Origin: Rufibacter radiotolerans
GTDB taxonomy: Bacteria > Bacteroidota > Bacteroidia > Cytophagales > Hymenobacteraceae
Direction of reading: 5' to 3'
DNA length: 64,000 bases
NCBI RefSeq assembly: GCF_001078055.1
Contig: NZ_CP010777.1
Location: 704,408 to 768,407 of the forward strand
Made by a program: the position numbers and the translations under genes. The notes under the pieces are model-generated. The model saw only the letters and a list, made by a program, of their open reading frames with translations, made no database searches and was not told the origin of the DNA. Shown in pieces: positions 34,199-43,472 of the stretch (its first letter is position 1; each line of letters starts with the position of its first letter).

Positions 34199-36358
34199 CT
34201 ATTTCAGGTTCTCGTCAAAGTACTGCGTCACTTTTTTGTAGAGGTGCACGCGGTCTTTACCGCCTACGTTGTGCGGGTGTCCGGGGTACACGAAATAGTC
34301 TACCAAAATGCCTTCATCTACCGCCTTTTTCAGGAAGTTGAGGCTGTGCTGCCACACCACCACGTCATCTACGGTGCCATGGATCATGAGCAGTTTGCCT
34401 TTCAGGTTTTTCACGTGGTTCAATAGGTTGGCCTGCTCATAGCCTTGCGGGTTTTCCTGGGGCGTGTCCATGTAGCGCTCGGTGTACATGATCTCATACA
34501 GGCGCCAGTCAATTACGGGACCGCCAGCTACGGCTACCTTGAACACGTCTGGGTGCTTAAGCATAAGCGAAGTGGTCATGAAGCCGCCGTAGCTCCAGCC
34601 GTGCACGCCCAAGCGGTTGGCATCTACGTAGGGCAGGCTCTTCAGGTACTCCACGCCTTTGAGTTGGTCACTTACTTCGGCTACGCCAGCCTGCCGGAAA
34701 ATGGCTTGCTCAAACGCCCGGCCTCTATCGGCGGAGCCGCGGTTATCCAGAGAGAAGACAATGTAACCTTTCTGGGCCATGAGCTGCATCCAGAGGTTGG
34801 AACCGCCTAGCCAGCTGCTGTTGATCATCTGCAGGTGCGGCCCGCCGTACACGTACACTACCACCGGATATTTCTTTTTCTCGTCAAAATTGGGCGGCGT
34901 GATCATGCGGCAATAAAGATCAGTAGTTCCGTCTTCGGCTTTGATAGGGAAGAGGCGGGTTTCGCCTAGGGCGTAGCCTTCCAGCGGGTTCTTGGCGATG
35001 AGTAAGGTCCTTCTCACCTTGGCCTCATCTGTATCCAGGAGCCGGATGGTGCGTGGGGTCACGGGGCTGCTGTAGTTGTCAATGAAATGCTCGCCGTTAG
35101 GGTTGAGGGTGATGTTGTGCACCCCGCTGCCCTGGGTCAATCTTTTGGTGCGGCCCGAGCTTAGGTTTACGGCGTAGAGGTGGCGCTCCAGCGGGCTTTC
35201 GGCGGTGGAGGTATAGTAGGCTTCCTTGCCGCTTTTGTCAAAGCCTGCCAGGGTTTTTACAATCCAGTCGCCTTTGGTGAGTTGTTTGATCAGTTGGCCG
35301 TTGGTGTTGTAGAGGTACAGGTGGTCATAGCCATCGCGCTCGCTTATCCAGACAAACTGGTTGGGTTTGCCGGGCACAAAATACATGCCGCGCTCGGGCT
35401 CAATCCATTTGTCGTCTTTCTCCTCAAACAGGGTTTTGATGAAAGCGCCGGTGCTGGCGTCATACTGGTTCAGCCACATGTGGTTCTGGGCGCGGTTGAC
35501 CACGGCCAGGTAAATGGATTTCTCGTCTGGGCTCCAGGTGAGGTTGGTCAGGTATTGCTCTGCAGGTTCGCCGGTCTGCAGGAAAACGGTTTTGCCGGAG
35601 GCCACGTTGTACACGCCCACGGTCACATGGTGGCTTTTGCCGCCGGCCATGGGGTATTTGATGTTGTTGAGCTTGGCCGGCGTCTCATTCAGCTGCACCA
35701 GCGGATAGTCGGTGACCATGGTCTGGTCCATGCGGTAAAAGGCCAGTTTGTCGCTGCTGGGGCTCCAGAAGGTGCCTTTGCTGATCCCAAACTCAGAGCG
35801 GTGCGCCGCCTGCCCGTTCACGATGCCCTCGTTGGTTTCATTAGTGATCTGCTTGTTGTCACTGCCAGGTTGCGAAATAAACAGGTTGTTGCCCTTGGTA
35901 TAGGCGGCGCGCTGGCAGTTTGGGGCGAATTCGGTGTTCTCGGCGGCGGGGTCCAGCTTGTAAGTCAGCTGGCCGCCTTTGGTTTTGAGGTTGTAGCGGT
36001 ACACGTTGCCGCGCTGGTTCAGGAACAATTCATTGCTGTTGAGCCACTGCAGCCCGTTGACTGTGGCTACTTTGCTGGCGCCTGCTTTCTCTAGGGCCGC
36101 GCTTAGGTCTGTAGCGGTCAGGATCACCTTAGGGGCATCTTGCACGCTGCCCCGCAGGAGCTGGTCTCCTTTGTCTGCCGCATAGCTAAAGTAATTGGTG
36201 CCGGGTACCCAGGTAAGCTGGCGCAGGTTGGCCGGGCTGAGGGCGGGGTTGATAAAGGCGTCCTCCATGGTGAGCAGCTTCTGCTGCGCCTGCGCCGGAA
36301 GGGCCAGCAACACAGAAAGGCAGAAAAGCGTTAAATGTACTAGCGGGTGATTACGCAT
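34199..36358 (-). CDS. S9 family dipeptidyl/prolyl oligopeptidase
   Basis: 719 residues with signal peptide MRNHPLVHLTLFCLSVLLALPAQAQ. The first about 460 residues are a DPP-IV-type propeller (repeats such as WSPSSDKLAFYR, WSPDEKSIYLAVV, NPNGEHFIDNYS). The C-terminal hydrolase has the nucleophile in GVHGWSYGGFMT, the catalytic Asp in HGTVDDVV and His in YPGHPHNVGG. Members remove dipeptides or cleave after proline in the periplasm. The CTAACC-type leader lies directly before the ATG. It is a single-gene unit with palindrome and terminator downstream. Confidence 0.93.
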   Translation of the reverse strand: MRNHPLVHLTLFCLSVLLALPAQAQQKLLTMEDAFINPALSPANLRQLTWVPGTNYFSYAADKGDQLLRGSVQDAPKVILTATDLSAALEKAGASKVATVNGLQWLNSNELFLNQRGNVYRYNLKTKGGQLTYKLDPAAENTEFAPNCQRAAYTKGNNLFISQPGSDNKQITNETNEGIVNGQAAHRSEFGISKGTFWSPSSDKLAFYRMDQTMVTDYPLVQLNETPAKLNNIKYPMAGGKSHHVTVGVYNVASGKTVFLQTGEPAEQYLTNLTWSPDEKSIYLAVVNRAQNHMWLNQYDASTGAFIKTLFEEKDDKWIEPERGMYFVPGKPNQFVWISERDGYDHLYLYNTNGQLIKQLTKGDWIVKTLAGFDKSGKEAYYTSTAESPLERHLYAVNLSSGRTKRLTQGSGVHNITLNPNGEHFIDNYSSPVTPRTIRLLDTDEAKVRRTLLIAKNPLEGYALGETRLFPIKAEDGTTDLYCRMITPPNFDEKKKYPVVVYVYGGPHLQMINSSWLGGSNLWMQLMAQKGYIVFSLDNRGSADRGRAFEQAIFRQAGVAEVSDQLKGVEYLKSLPYVDANRLGVHGWSYGGFMTTSLMLKHPDVFKVAVAGGPVIDWRLYEIMYTERYMDTPQENPQGYEQANLLNHVKNLKGKLLMIHGTVDDVVVWQHSLNFLKKAVDEGILVDYFVYPGHPHNVGGKDRVHLYKKVTQYFDENLK

Positions 36359-36418
36359 GTTAGTTAGGTTAATTTGAAACAGAAAAGGCCCAGGAAAGAG
36401 TAGTCTCCGCCGCGGTTT

Positions 36419-36457
36419 GGTTTAGGGCCGATTCCCCAAAAATAAGCCAAAAACATT
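36419..36457. repeat. Degenerate palindrome family copy in a divergent gap
   Basis: GTTTAGGGCCGATTCCCC and CCAAAAATAAGCCAAAAAC: block spacing is kept while pairing is poor. It lies between the divergent S9 peptidase and clpS genes. Confidence 0.4.
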
Positions 36458-36548
36458 CTATTCTTCCGGAACAAGGGGTCTTTTTTAGCTGTTTTATTTA
36501 CGCTGAGCCCTATACGGCAGATGGTTTCTTTAACTCGTGCATATTGCG

Positions 36549-36556
36549 TAATTTTG
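36549..36556 (+). promoter_or_regulatory. -7 element for clpS-recR
   Basis: TAATTTTG matches TAnnTTTG exactly, 4 nt before the clpS ATG, implying a very short leader. The -33 region is weak. Confidence 0.45.
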
Positions 36557-36560
36557 TGCC

Positions 36561-36842
36561 ATGGACATTTTAACCGAAATTCTGGAGCAGGAAGATGTGC
36601 TGGTGTTGGAAGACACCACGGACATGCGCGAACTGGTGGTGTACAATGATGACGTGAACACGTTTGAACACGTGATTAATACACTGGTGCAGGTATGCCG
36701 GCATACGCAGGAACAAGCGGAGCAGTGTACCATGCTTATCCATTACAAAGGGAAGTGCACCGTTAAACTGGGCACGTTCACCGAGCTGGAAACAATGTGT
36801 ACCGCCATCCATGACCGGGGTATCTCAGCAGATATACTATAA
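36561..36842 (+). CDS. clpS: ATP-dependent Clp protease adaptor ClpS
   Basis: 93 residues. The core ELVVYNDDVNTFEHVINTL carries the N-degron-binding elements (YNDDVNTF), followed by VCRHTQEQAEQCTMLIHYKG and KCTVKLGTF, the usual ClpS order. The N-terminal about 25 acidic residues form the flexible tail that enters ClpA/ClpC. It delivers N-end-rule substrates to ClpAP/ClpCP in the cytoplasm. The recR gene begins 14 nt downstream, so they are probably co-transcribed. Confidence 0.93.
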   Translation: MDILTEILEQEDVLVLEDTTDMRELVVYNDDVNTFEHVINTLVQVCRHTQEQAEQCTMLIHYKGKCTVKLGTFTELETMCTAIHDRGISADIL

Positions 36843-36856
36843 CCCTGACCTAAAGG

Positions 36857-37465
36857 ATGAATTTTCCTTCTAAACTGATTGAAAACGCGGTAGAAGAGCT
36901 GGCCAAATTACCGGGTGTGGGCAAGAAGACCGCCCTGCGCCTGGTGTTGCACCTGCTCAAAGCCGAAACCGAAGATACCAAACAACTTTCTGAGGCCCTG
37001 GTGCGCATGCGCACCAACATAAGGTACTGCAAAACCTGCCATAACATCTCAGATATGGAAGTGTGCAGCATCTGCACCAACCCGCTCAGAGACCGCACTT
37101 TGCTATGCGTGGTAAGTGACATGCGCGATGTGATTGCCATTGAGAACACATCCCAGTACAAAGGGGTGTACCACGTGCTGGGCGGGGTGATTTCCCCGCT
37201 GGAAGGCATTGGACCTTCAGACCTTCACATTCAGTCCCTGGTGGAGCGTTTGCCTACGTCTGGGGTAAAGGAGATCATCCTGGCCCTTAGCCCTACCATG
37301 GAAGGCGATACCACCGCTTTTTACCTCACCCGCAAGCTTAAGGATTTCCCGGCCCGCATTTCCTCCATTGCGCGGGGCGTGCCGGTGGGGGGCGAGCTGG
37401 AGTATACAGATGAAATTACATTGGGCCGAAGCATCATTGACCGCACGGCCTATAGCCAGAGTTAA
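36857..37465 (+). CDS. recR: Recombination mediator RecR
   Basis: 202 residues, standard length. It has the helix-hairpin-helix LAKLPGVGKKTALRL, the four-Cys zinc finger YCKTCHNISDMEVCSIC, then the Toprim domain (LLCVVSDMRDVIAIE, YHVLGGVISPLEGIGP, ILALSPTMEGDTTAFYL) and a C-terminal SIARGVPVGGELEYTDEIT. It loads RecA at gaps with RecO/RecF in the cytoplasm. The palindrome copy begins at the first base after the stop codon, followed by a terminator. Confidence 0.97.
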   Translation: MNFPSKLIENAVEELAKLPGVGKKTALRLVLHLLKAETEDTKQLSEALVRMRTNIRYCKTCHNISDMEVCSICTNPLRDRTLLCVVSDMRDVIAIENTSQYKGVYHVLGGVISPLEGIGPSDLHIQSLVERLPTSGVKEIILALSPTMEGDTTAFYLTRKLKDFPARISSIARGVPVGGELEYTDEITLGRSIIDRTAYSQS

Positions 37466-37505
37466 CGTTTCAGGCCCGTTTTTGCGAAAACAGGCCTGAA
37501 ATAGC
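37466..37505. repeat. Palindrome family copy, directly after recR stop
   Basis: GTTTCAGGCCCGTTTTT and AAAACAGGCCTGAAA around GCG, one mismatch. TTTCAGG replaces TTTTGGG with matching CCTGAAA opposite. Confidence 0.9.
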
Positions 37506-37510
37506 GGAAG

Positions 37511-37537
37511 AAGCAGGGACAAACGTTCCTGCTTTTT
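37511..37537 (+). terminator. Terminator after recR
   Basis: AAGCAGGGAC pairs with GTTCCTGCTT (one G-T wobble) and ends in TTTTTTT. Confidence 0.82.
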
Positions 37538-37601
37538 TTATGTTTGTAGTTCTTTCGCCTATCTTACCTCCCCAATATTTATAGTCCCCAACCGTACCCG
37601 C

Positions 37602-39509
37602 TTGAAAGACCTTTCCGTCCTTATTGTCAACTACAACGTCAGCTATTTTCTGGAGCAGTGCCTGCTTTCCGTGCGGAAGGCGGTGCGTGGGCTGCAGGTA
37701 GAGGTCTTTGTGGTAGACAATAATTCGGTAGACGGGTCGGTGGAGATGGTGCGGCGGCGGTTCCCCGAAGTCATTCTGCTGGCCAACAAAGAGAACCTGG
37801 GCTTCTCCAAGGCCAATAACCAGGCCATCAGGCAATCGCAGGGCAAGTATGTGCTGCTGCTCAACCCAGATACGGTGGTGGAGGAAGATACCTTCCGGAA
37901 ATGCTTTGAGTACATGGAAGACCACCCCAAGGCCGGGGCCCTGGGCGTAAAGATGATGGACGGGGCCGGCAAATTCCTGCCGGAATCCAAACGAGGGCTG
38001 CCTACGCCCTGGGTGGCCTTTTGCAAAGTCTTCGGCCTGGCCGCCCTTTTTCCCACCTCCGGACTTTTCAACCGCTACCACCTGGGGCACCTCTCCAGTG
38101 AGCAGGTGCACAAAGTGGATATTCTGGCGGGCGCCTTCATGTTCATGCGGGCCGAGGCCCTGGACAAGGTGGGGCTGTTGGACGAGGATTTCTTCATGTA
38201 CGGCGAAGACATAGACCTATCCTTCCGGATAAAGGAAGGCGGCTATGACGTGGTCTATTTCCCCGAGACCCGCATTATCCATTACAAAGGCGAAAGTACC
38301 CGCAAGACCAGCGTGAACTACGTGTTCATGTTCTACAGGGCCATGATGGTGTTCGCAGAGAAGCATTTCAGCGGCAGGCAGGCCCGTATGTACTCGTTCC
38401 TGATCAGGCTGGCCATTTACCTGCGGGCTGGTTTGGCTATTGTGGCAAGAGCATTGCAATGGCTTTTTCCTATTTTCCTGGATGGGCTTTGCCTGATGGT
38501 AGGCGTTTTGGTAGGGGAGAGGCTGGTGCCCGACCCGCTGTCTTTGGAGTTTTCCACCATGTGGGCCACGTATTTTGTGGTTTGGCTAGGCGCGGCCTTT
38601 TTTAGTGGGGCCTATGACAAACCTACCCGATTGTACCGGCTGGTAAGGGGCATGCTTTGGGGCAGTATCTTGCTTATGGCGCTTTCCAGTTTCTCCGGCA
38701 TGGTGGGGCAGGTAAACAAAAAGCACTTGTTGGTAGCCGTGTTAGTGGGGCTGGTGGGCATGGCTGCCTGGCGGTTGCTGCACCATTTTAAACTGTATGG
38801 CCATTGGCGCTTCGGGGAGCCCAAGGCCAAGCGCATTGCCGTGATAGGCAGCCAGAATGAGGTGAAACGGGCATCTACGCTGCTGCGGCAGGCCGGGGCC
38901 CAGGAACCGCTGGCCCAGTTCGCGCCCCAATTTCCTGCCTCAGATTTAATTCAGATAAAGGAGATCATCGAGATCTATAAAATCAATGAACTCATCTTCT
39001 GCGGCAAGGACCTGGCAGTTTCCCAGATCATTGAGTGGATGGTGCAGATCCATAAAAGCGCCATTGAATTCAAGATCCTGCCCGAAAACAGTACCTACAT
39101 CATCGGCTCGTCGTCTAAAAACACCCGCGGCGACTATTACGCCCTGCACATTGAGGTGAACCTGTTGAACCCCTACCACCGGCGCAACAAGGTGGTGCTC
39201 AACTCCCTGGTAAGTGCCGTGTTGCTAATCTTGTCTCCGGTTTTGATCTGGGGTATGAAAGGCAAGAAGCAGTTTTTTAAGAATTGCCTGGGTAATCTAA
39301 TCGGGTTGTACCAGTGGGTGGGCCTGAAGGCCACGGCTACGCCGGAGTCCAAACCATCTATCTTGTCGCCGGCAGATAAAGAGTCTAACCAGAGAATCAG
39401 CCCAGCTGCGGCCCGCCAGATTGAAGTGGTCTACGCCAAGGAGTACACGCCTTACTCAGACCTGGTGATTATCTCCCGTAACCTCTCCCAGTTGGGGCGG
39501 CCTGCTTAG
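37602..39509 (+). CDS. Family 2 glycosyltransferase fused to a degenerate sugar-transferase-like membrane region
   Basis: 635 residues starting with TTG; no in-frame ATG lies nearby upstream. Residues 1-250 are a rhamnosyltransferase-type GT2 (LSVLIVNYNVSYFLEQCLLS, VVDNNSVDGS, LLLNPD near 90, MYGEDIDLSFRIKEGGYDV). Residues about 265-400 contain four or five membrane segments. Residues about 408-500 are Rossmann-like (AKRIAVIGSQNEVKRAS, NELIFCGKDL). The end, RRNKVVLNSLVSAVLLILSP, recalls the first part of bacterial sugar transferase domains of PglC/WbaP type, but the catalytic remainder is absent. It may be a GT fused to a decayed polyprenyl-phosphate sugar transferase. Role inferred as surface glycan synthesis. 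Confidence 0.82.
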   Translation: MKDLSVLIVNYNVSYFLEQCLLSVRKAVRGLQVEVFVVDNNSVDGSVEMVRRRFPEVILLANKENLGFSKANNQAIRQSQGKYVLLLNPDTVVEEDTFRKCFEYMEDHPKAGALGVKMMDGAGKFLPESKRGLPTPWVAFCKVFGLAALFPTSGLFNRYHLGHLSSEQVHKVDILAGAFMFMRAEALDKVGLLDEDFFMYGEDIDLSFRIKEGGYDVVYFPETRIIHYKGESTRKTSVNYVFMFYRAMMVFAEKHFSGRQARMYSFLIRLAIYLRAGLAIVARALQWLFPIFLDGLCLMVGVLVGERLVPDPLSLEFSTMWATYFVVWLGAAFFSGAYDKPTRLYRLVRGMLWGSILLMALSSFSGMVGQVNKKHLLVAVLVGLVGMAAWRLLHHFKLYGHWRFGEPKAKRIAVIGSQNEVKRASTLLRQAGAQEPLAQFAPQFPASDLIQIKEIIEIYKINELIFCGKDLAVSQIIEWMVQIHKSAIEFKILPENSTYIIGSSSKNTRGDYYALHIEVNLLNPYHRRNKVVLNSLVSAVLLILSPVLIWGMKGKKQFFKNCLGNLIGLYQWVGLKATATPESKPSILSPADKESNQRISPAAARQIEVVYAKEYTPYSDLVIISRNLSQLGRPA

Positions 39510-39580
39510 TCTCATTGTAGAGCTTAGGTTTCCTGGCCAAACACCTAGGTGGGAGCTTCTCCTCACAGGAAAGTAGGAAA

Positions 39581-39620
39581 GCGTTTTGAGCCCGTTTTCC
39601 TGAAAACAGGGGTAAAACAA
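39581..39620. repeat. Palindrome family copy (imperfect)
   Basis: GCGTTTTGAGCCCGTTTTCC and GAAAACAGGGGTAAAACAAG around T. It lies 70 nt after the glycosyltransferase stop. Confidence 0.8.
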
Positions 39621-39862
39621 GATGCACCATCCAGTGGACCGGTGGTTAAAGAAAGAGGAAGTATTTTGCGGGTGGCAGGTTACTTCTCAAGCAACACCGC
39701 GTAAAAGCATCATTGCCTCACCCTAGGCATAAATTCATAATAAATCTAGTACATTAGAAGTTATAACAGGAAAGGTGTTCATTGTTTTGATAGCAATGAG
39801 GCTGATTTCATGTGATTTTAATTAAATTTTCTTCAAAATACTGTAAAAACGGTAAAAGGCCC

Positions 39863-39870
39863 TATTTTTG
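39863..39870 (+). promoter_or_regulatory. -7 element upstream of the aminotransferase gene
   Basis: TATTTTTG matches TAnnTTTG, 27 nt before the ATG, in an AT-rich region. No clear -33 TTG at the right spacing. Confidence 0.4.
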
Positions 39871-39896
39871 GGTCTGTACCTTTATGTCTGCGTAAG

Positions 39897-41105
39897 ATGA
39901 TAACCACCCAACAAACACCACTATCAGATAGAATCACTTCTCTTGCTGAGTCTCAGACCATTGCCATGGCCAAAAAAGCCCGTGAACTGGCGGCTAAAGG
40001 AGTAGACGTTATAAATTTAAGCTTCGGGGAACCTGACTTCCAGACCCCCCAGTATATTAAAGACGCGGCCAAGAAAGCCATTGATGACGGCTACACCTTT
40101 TACACGCCCGTGGCCGGTTACCCAGAGCTGCGCAAAGCCATTGCCGAGAAACTGAAACGCGACAACGGCCTCACCTATGGCCCTGAGAACATTGTGGTCT
40201 CTACCGGCGCCAAGCAATCCATTGCCAATGCCGTTATGTGCCTGGTAAACCCCGGGGATGAGGTAGTGATCTTCGCGCCGTACTGGGTGAGCTATGAAGA
40301 GGTGGTGAAACTGGCCGAGGGGATTCCCGTGCCGGTGATGGGTTCCATTGAAAACGACTACAAGGTGACGGCCCAGCAGTTTGAAGATGCCATTACCTCC
40401 AATACCAAATTGGTCATGTATTCTTCGCCCTGCAACCCAACGGGGTCTGTGTTCACCCAGGAAGAGCTGGCCGAGTTTGCCGCCGTTCTGGAGAGACACC
40501 CGCAGGTGTACGTGATTGCTGATGAGATCTATGAGTACATCACGTTCACCGGGGAACCGTATAGCCTGGCCCGCTTTGACGCCATCAAAGACCGCGTGGT
40601 CACTGTGAACGGATTCTCCAAAGGCTATGCCATGACCGGCTGGCGCGTGGGTTACATTGCCGCCCACAAAGACATAGCTGATGCCTGCGACAAAATGCAG
40701 AGCCAGATCACCAGCGGAACCTGCTCCATTGCCCAGAAGGCGGCCCAGGCGGCCCTGGAAGGCGGAAAGGCATCGGCTAAAGAGATGAGTGAGTCCTACC
40801 TGCGCCGCCGCGACCTGGTGCTGGGGCTGATGAACCAGATACCCGGCTTTAAGACCTATGTGCCGCAGGGCGCGTTTTACATCTTCCCAGACGTGAGTTA
40901 TTACTTCGGGAAGTCCGGCGGTGACTATGAGATCCAGGATGCGAATGACCTGGCCATGTACCTGCTCAATGACGCGCACGTGTCACTGGTAGACGGTGCC
41001 GCCTTTGGCGCTCCCCAGTGCATCAGGTTCTCCTTTGCGGCCTCAGACGCCAAGTTGATTGAAGCCCTAGACCGGATCAAGGCCAGCCTGGCGAAACTAA
41101 GCTAA
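39897..41105 (+). CDS. Class I aspartate aminotransferase (PLP-dependent)
   Basis: 402 residues. Fold type I aminotransferase motifs are in order: LSFGEPDFQTP, STGAKQSIANAVMCLVNPGD, YSSPCNPTGSVFT (the NPTG region with PLP-binding Asn), VIADEIYEYI (Asp to pyridine N), NGFSKGYAMTGWRVGY with the Schiff-base Lys, and SFAASD near the C-terminal Arg region. This is the Igamma-type aspartate aminotransferase that interconverts aspartate/oxaloacetate and glutamate/2-oxoglutarate. Cytoplasmic. The kinase gene downstream has its own start 110 bp later. Confidence 0.93.
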   Translation: MITTQQTPLSDRITSLAESQTIAMAKKARELAAKGVDVINLSFGEPDFQTPQYIKDAAKKAIDDGYTFYTPVAGYPELRKAIAEKLKRDNGLTYGPENIVVSTGAKQSIANAVMCLVNPGDEVVIFAPYWVSYEEVVKLAEGIPVPVMGSIENDYKVTAQQFEDAITSNTKLVMYSSPCNPTGSVFTQEELAEFAAVLERHPQVYVIADEIYEYITFTGEPYSLARFDAIKDRVVTVNGFSKGYAMTGWRVGYIAAHKDIADACDKMQSQITSGTCSIAQKAAQAALEGGKASAKEMSESYLRRRDLVLGLMNQIPGFKTYVPQGAFYIFPDVSYYFGKSGGDYEIQDANDLAMYLLNDAHVSLVDGAAFGAPQCIRFSFAASDAKLIEALDRIKASLAKLS

Positions 41106-41215
41106 CCCCTCAAATCCGTTTTTCTTACTACCTTTGCCCCAGACATTGGATAAGGCGCCCCGGACTAATGAGGCGCTTTATCCAATGTTTTGTTTCTAAC
41201 CAATTATCTTTTTGG

Positions 41216-42250
41216 ATGCCCATTCAGCGCACAGTTTCCGCTTTGTTCCACCGCTTTAGTCAGTTGCGGGTTCTGGTAGTAGGTGATGTGATGATTGATG
41301 CCTACCTCTGGGGAAAATCCTCACGCTTGTCGCCGGAGGCGCCGGTGCCCATTGTGAACCGCCTCAAGGTGGAGCAACGCCTGGGCGGGGCCGCCAACGT
41401 GGCCCTGAACGTGCAGAGCCTGGGCGCCACGCCGCTGCTGTGCTCGGTGGTGGGCGATGACCAGGACGGTGCGGTTCTTTTGAGGCTTCTGCAGGAGCAG
41501 GGCCAGACCAACGAAGGCATTGTCCTGAGTCCAGAGCGCCCCACCACGGTCAAGCAACGCATTATCTCGGGCGGCCAGCAGCTCCTGCGCATTGACTCAG
41601 AGGTGGAAACCGATCTGACCGAATTTGAACGCCGGGCCCTGGTACAGCGCTTTTCCTACCTGCTCAAGAAAGCCGATGTGGTCATTTTTGAGGACTATGA
41701 CAAAGGTGTGCTGAGCGAGGAAGTGATCAAGGAACTGCTGGCGCTGGCCAAAGATGCCCAAGTGCCCACCGTGGTAGACCCTAAAAAGAAGAATTTCCTT
41801 TCTTATAAAGGCAGCACGCTTTTTAAACCCAATCTCAAAGAACTCAAGGAAGGCCTGAAAGTAGATTTCTCCGATGCCAACCTGGAGGCCTTTGAGGCTG
41901 CCGTGCACCAATTACAAGAAAAAATGGCGCTGGAGAATGTGCTGGTAACCTTGTCTGAGCGGGGCGTTTTCTGCCAGTCAGCCAATGGGGAGAAAACCTA
42001 TTTAGATGCCCACGTGCGGTCTATCTCAGACGTTTCTGGGGCCGGTGACACCGTGGTGAGCATTGCCGCCCTAAGCCTGGCCGCCGGGCTTCCGCTGCCG
42101 GCCTTAGCCGAATTGGCTAACCTGGGCGGCGGCCTGGTTTGCGAGCACGTAGGCGTGGTACCTATTGACAAAGACCAATTACAGCACGAGGCGCAGGCCT
42201 CAGCCGTCCTGAAAAACGCGTTGGCTTCTTTTGAGGTGAAAGCGGTGTAA
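41216..42250 (+). CDS. rfaE1: RfaE1-type heptose-7-phosphate kinase (PfkB family)
   Basis: About 344 residues from MPIQRTVSAL; an upstream ATG at 41168 adds residues unlike the family. The ribokinase fold shows VLVVGDVMIDAYLWGKSSRL, APVPIVNRLKVEQRLGGAANVA, TTVKQRIISGGQQLLRID (the substrate-binding part characteristic of RfaE1/HldE), DVVIFEDYDKGVLS, and the anion hole ISDVSGAGDTVV. The enzyme phosphorylates D-glycero-beta-D-manno-heptose 7-phosphate for LPS core synthesis. The nucleotidyltransferase domain of bifunctional HldE is absent. A similar sugar kinase role cannot be excluded. Confidence 0.85.
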   Translation: MPIQRTVSALFHRFSQLRVLVVGDVMIDAYLWGKSSRLSPEAPVPIVNRLKVEQRLGGAANVALNVQSLGATPLLCSVVGDDQDGAVLLRLLQEQGQTNEGIVLSPERPTTVKQRIISGGQQLLRIDSEVETDLTEFERRALVQRFSYLLKKADVVIFEDYDKGVLSEEVIKELLALAKDAQVPTVVDPKKKNFLSYKGSTLFKPNLKELKEGLKVDFSDANLEAFEAAVHQLQEKMALENVLVTLSERGVFCQSANGEKTYLDAHVRSISDVSGAGDTVVSIAALSLAAGLPLPALAELANLGGGLVCEHVGVVPIDKDQLQHEAQASAVLKNALASFEVKAV

Positions 42251-42258
42251 ACGAAATG

Positions 42259-42298
42259 GCGTTTTAAGTCCGTTTTCCGGAAAACACCTTCAAAACAG
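42259..42298. repeat. Palindrome family copy (imperfect)
   Basis: GCGTTTTAAGTCCGTTTTCC joined to GGAAAACACCTTCAAAACAG with no loop. Between the convergent kinase and hemE genes. Confidence 0.85.
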
Positions 42299-42314
42299 AT
42301 TTTCAATACCTTAT

Positions 42315-42352
42315 AAAAAAGCCTTCCGCAGATAATGCAGAAGGCTTTTTTG
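42315..42352. terminator. Bidirectional terminator, kinase / hemE
   Basis: AAAAAAGCCTTC pairs with GAAGGCTTTTTT around an inner GCA/TGC pair; A and T runs on both sides serve both converging genes. Confidence 0.9.
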
Positions 42353-42372
42353 TTGGTGTTCTATTTCCGGTT

Positions 42373-43404
42373 TTACCGCTGGCTATACTCTTTCACCGTC
42401 TGGATAAAGCATTTCACCTTCTCCGGGTTAGTGTCTGGGTACACGCCGTGGCCAAGGTTGGCAATATGGCGGGTGGGCCCGAAGGCGTCCAACATCTTTT
42501 TCGTTTCCTGCTTGATGCCTTCAAAAGAGTTGTAAAGCGCACACGGGTCTAAATTGCCTTGCAGGGTTTTGTTGGGGCCTACGGCGGCGCGGGCCTGCTT
42601 GATGTCCATGTTCCAGTCCAGCCCAATCACCTGGCAGTCCAGTTGCCCAAATTCCTCCAGGGAGAAGAAAGCGCCCTTGGCGAAGACCGTCACCGGAACC
42701 TCGGTAATGGCCTGGCAGATCTCAGAGATGTAGCGGTAAGAGAACTCACGGTAATGCGCAGGGGGCAAGATACCGGCCCAGGAATCAAACACTTGGATGA
42801 GGTCAGCTCCGGCTTCTACCTGCGCCTTTAGGTAGGCAATAGTAGTGTCTGTGATTTTACGCAATAACTGGTGGGCCAGCTCCGGCTCGGCGTAGAGCAT
42901 TTTACGGGCTTTAGAAAAAGTCTTGGAGCCGCTACCTTCCACCATGTAGGCTAAAATAGTCCAGGGCGCGCCGGCAAACCCAATCAGGGGCACGCGGCCG
43001 TTTAGTTCTCTTTTGGTGACTTTAATGGCATCCAGCACATAGCCCAAATGCTCATGAGGGTCGGCTACCCGCACCCGCTCCACATCGGCGGCGGTTTTAA
43101 TGGTAGTAGGGAAGATGGGGCCCCGGCTCTCCACCATTTCATAGGTACAGCCCATGGCCTCAGGTACCACCAGAATGTCTGAGAAGATAATGGCGGCGTC
43201 CACGTCCAGCAGGTCTACCGGCTGAATGGTCACCTCGGCGGCCAGTTCAGGCGTTTCCACCAGTTCCTTGAAACCGGAAAGGCGGCTCCGGACGGCGCGG
43301 TATTCCGGTAAAATTCGGCCGGCCTGGCGCATCAGCCAGACAGGGGTTCTTTCAGTAGGCTGGCCCAGGGCGGCACGCAGCAGCAGGTCATTCTTTAATT
43401 GCAT
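42373..43404 (-). CDS. hemE: Uroporphyrinogen decarboxylase HemE
   Basis: 343 residues, normal length. Signature regions [17 protein letters not shown] (active-site loop with conserved Arg), [35 protein letters not shown] and [10 protein letters not shown] are intact. It removes four acetate carboxylates from uroporphyrinogen III to give coproporphyrinogen III in heme synthesis. Cytoplasmic. It stands alone, with no other heme gene beside it. The -7 element TATCTTTG lies 4 nt before the ATG, so the mRNA is nearly leaderless. Confidence 0.97.
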   Translation of the reverse strand: MQLKNDLLLRAALGQPTERTPVWLMRQAGRILPEYRAVRSRLSGFKELVETPELAAEVTIQPVDLLDVDAAIIFSDILVVPEAMGCTYEMVESRGPIFPTTIKTAADVERVRVADPHEHLGYVLDAIKVTKRELNGRVPLIGFAGAPWTILAYMVEGSGSKTFSKARKMLYAEPELAHQLLRKITDTTIAYLKAQVEAGADLIQVFDSWAGILPPAHYREFSYRYISEICQAITEVPVTVFAKGAFFSLEEFGQLDCQVIGLDWNMDIKQARAAVGPNKTLQGNLDPCALYNSFEGIKQETKKMLDAFGPTRHIANLGHGVYPDTNPEKVKCFIQTVKEYSQR

Positions 43405-43408
43405 GGCG

Positions 43409-43416
43409 CAAAGATA
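43409..43416 (-). promoter_or_regulatory. -7 element of hemE
   Basis: On the minus strand TATCTTTG, an exact TAnnTTTG match, 4 nt before the hemE ATG. The -33 region is not obvious. Confidence 0.45.
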
Positions 43417-43472
43417 AAGGAAAAGAGGCTCTTTGAAGAATGATGTTTCTATTTAAGCAAAGTGACGAAAGT

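Larger units (their letters stand above)
39510..39896. other. Intergenic region before the aspartate aminotransferase gene
   Basis: 387 bp without a credible gene. It holds a palindrome copy (39581-39620), then an AT-rich stretch from about 39720 and a -7 element at 39863. Nothing else recognised. Confidence 0.6.

Noticed and set aside
35180..36094. 304-codon open frame antisense to the S9 peptidase
   Set aside because: It lies entirely opposite a well-supported peptidase gene; its composition is what antisense of a GC-rich gene gives.
40017..40979. 320-codon open frame antisense to the aminotransferase
   Set aside because: Same reason: the plus-strand aminotransferase has every family motif.
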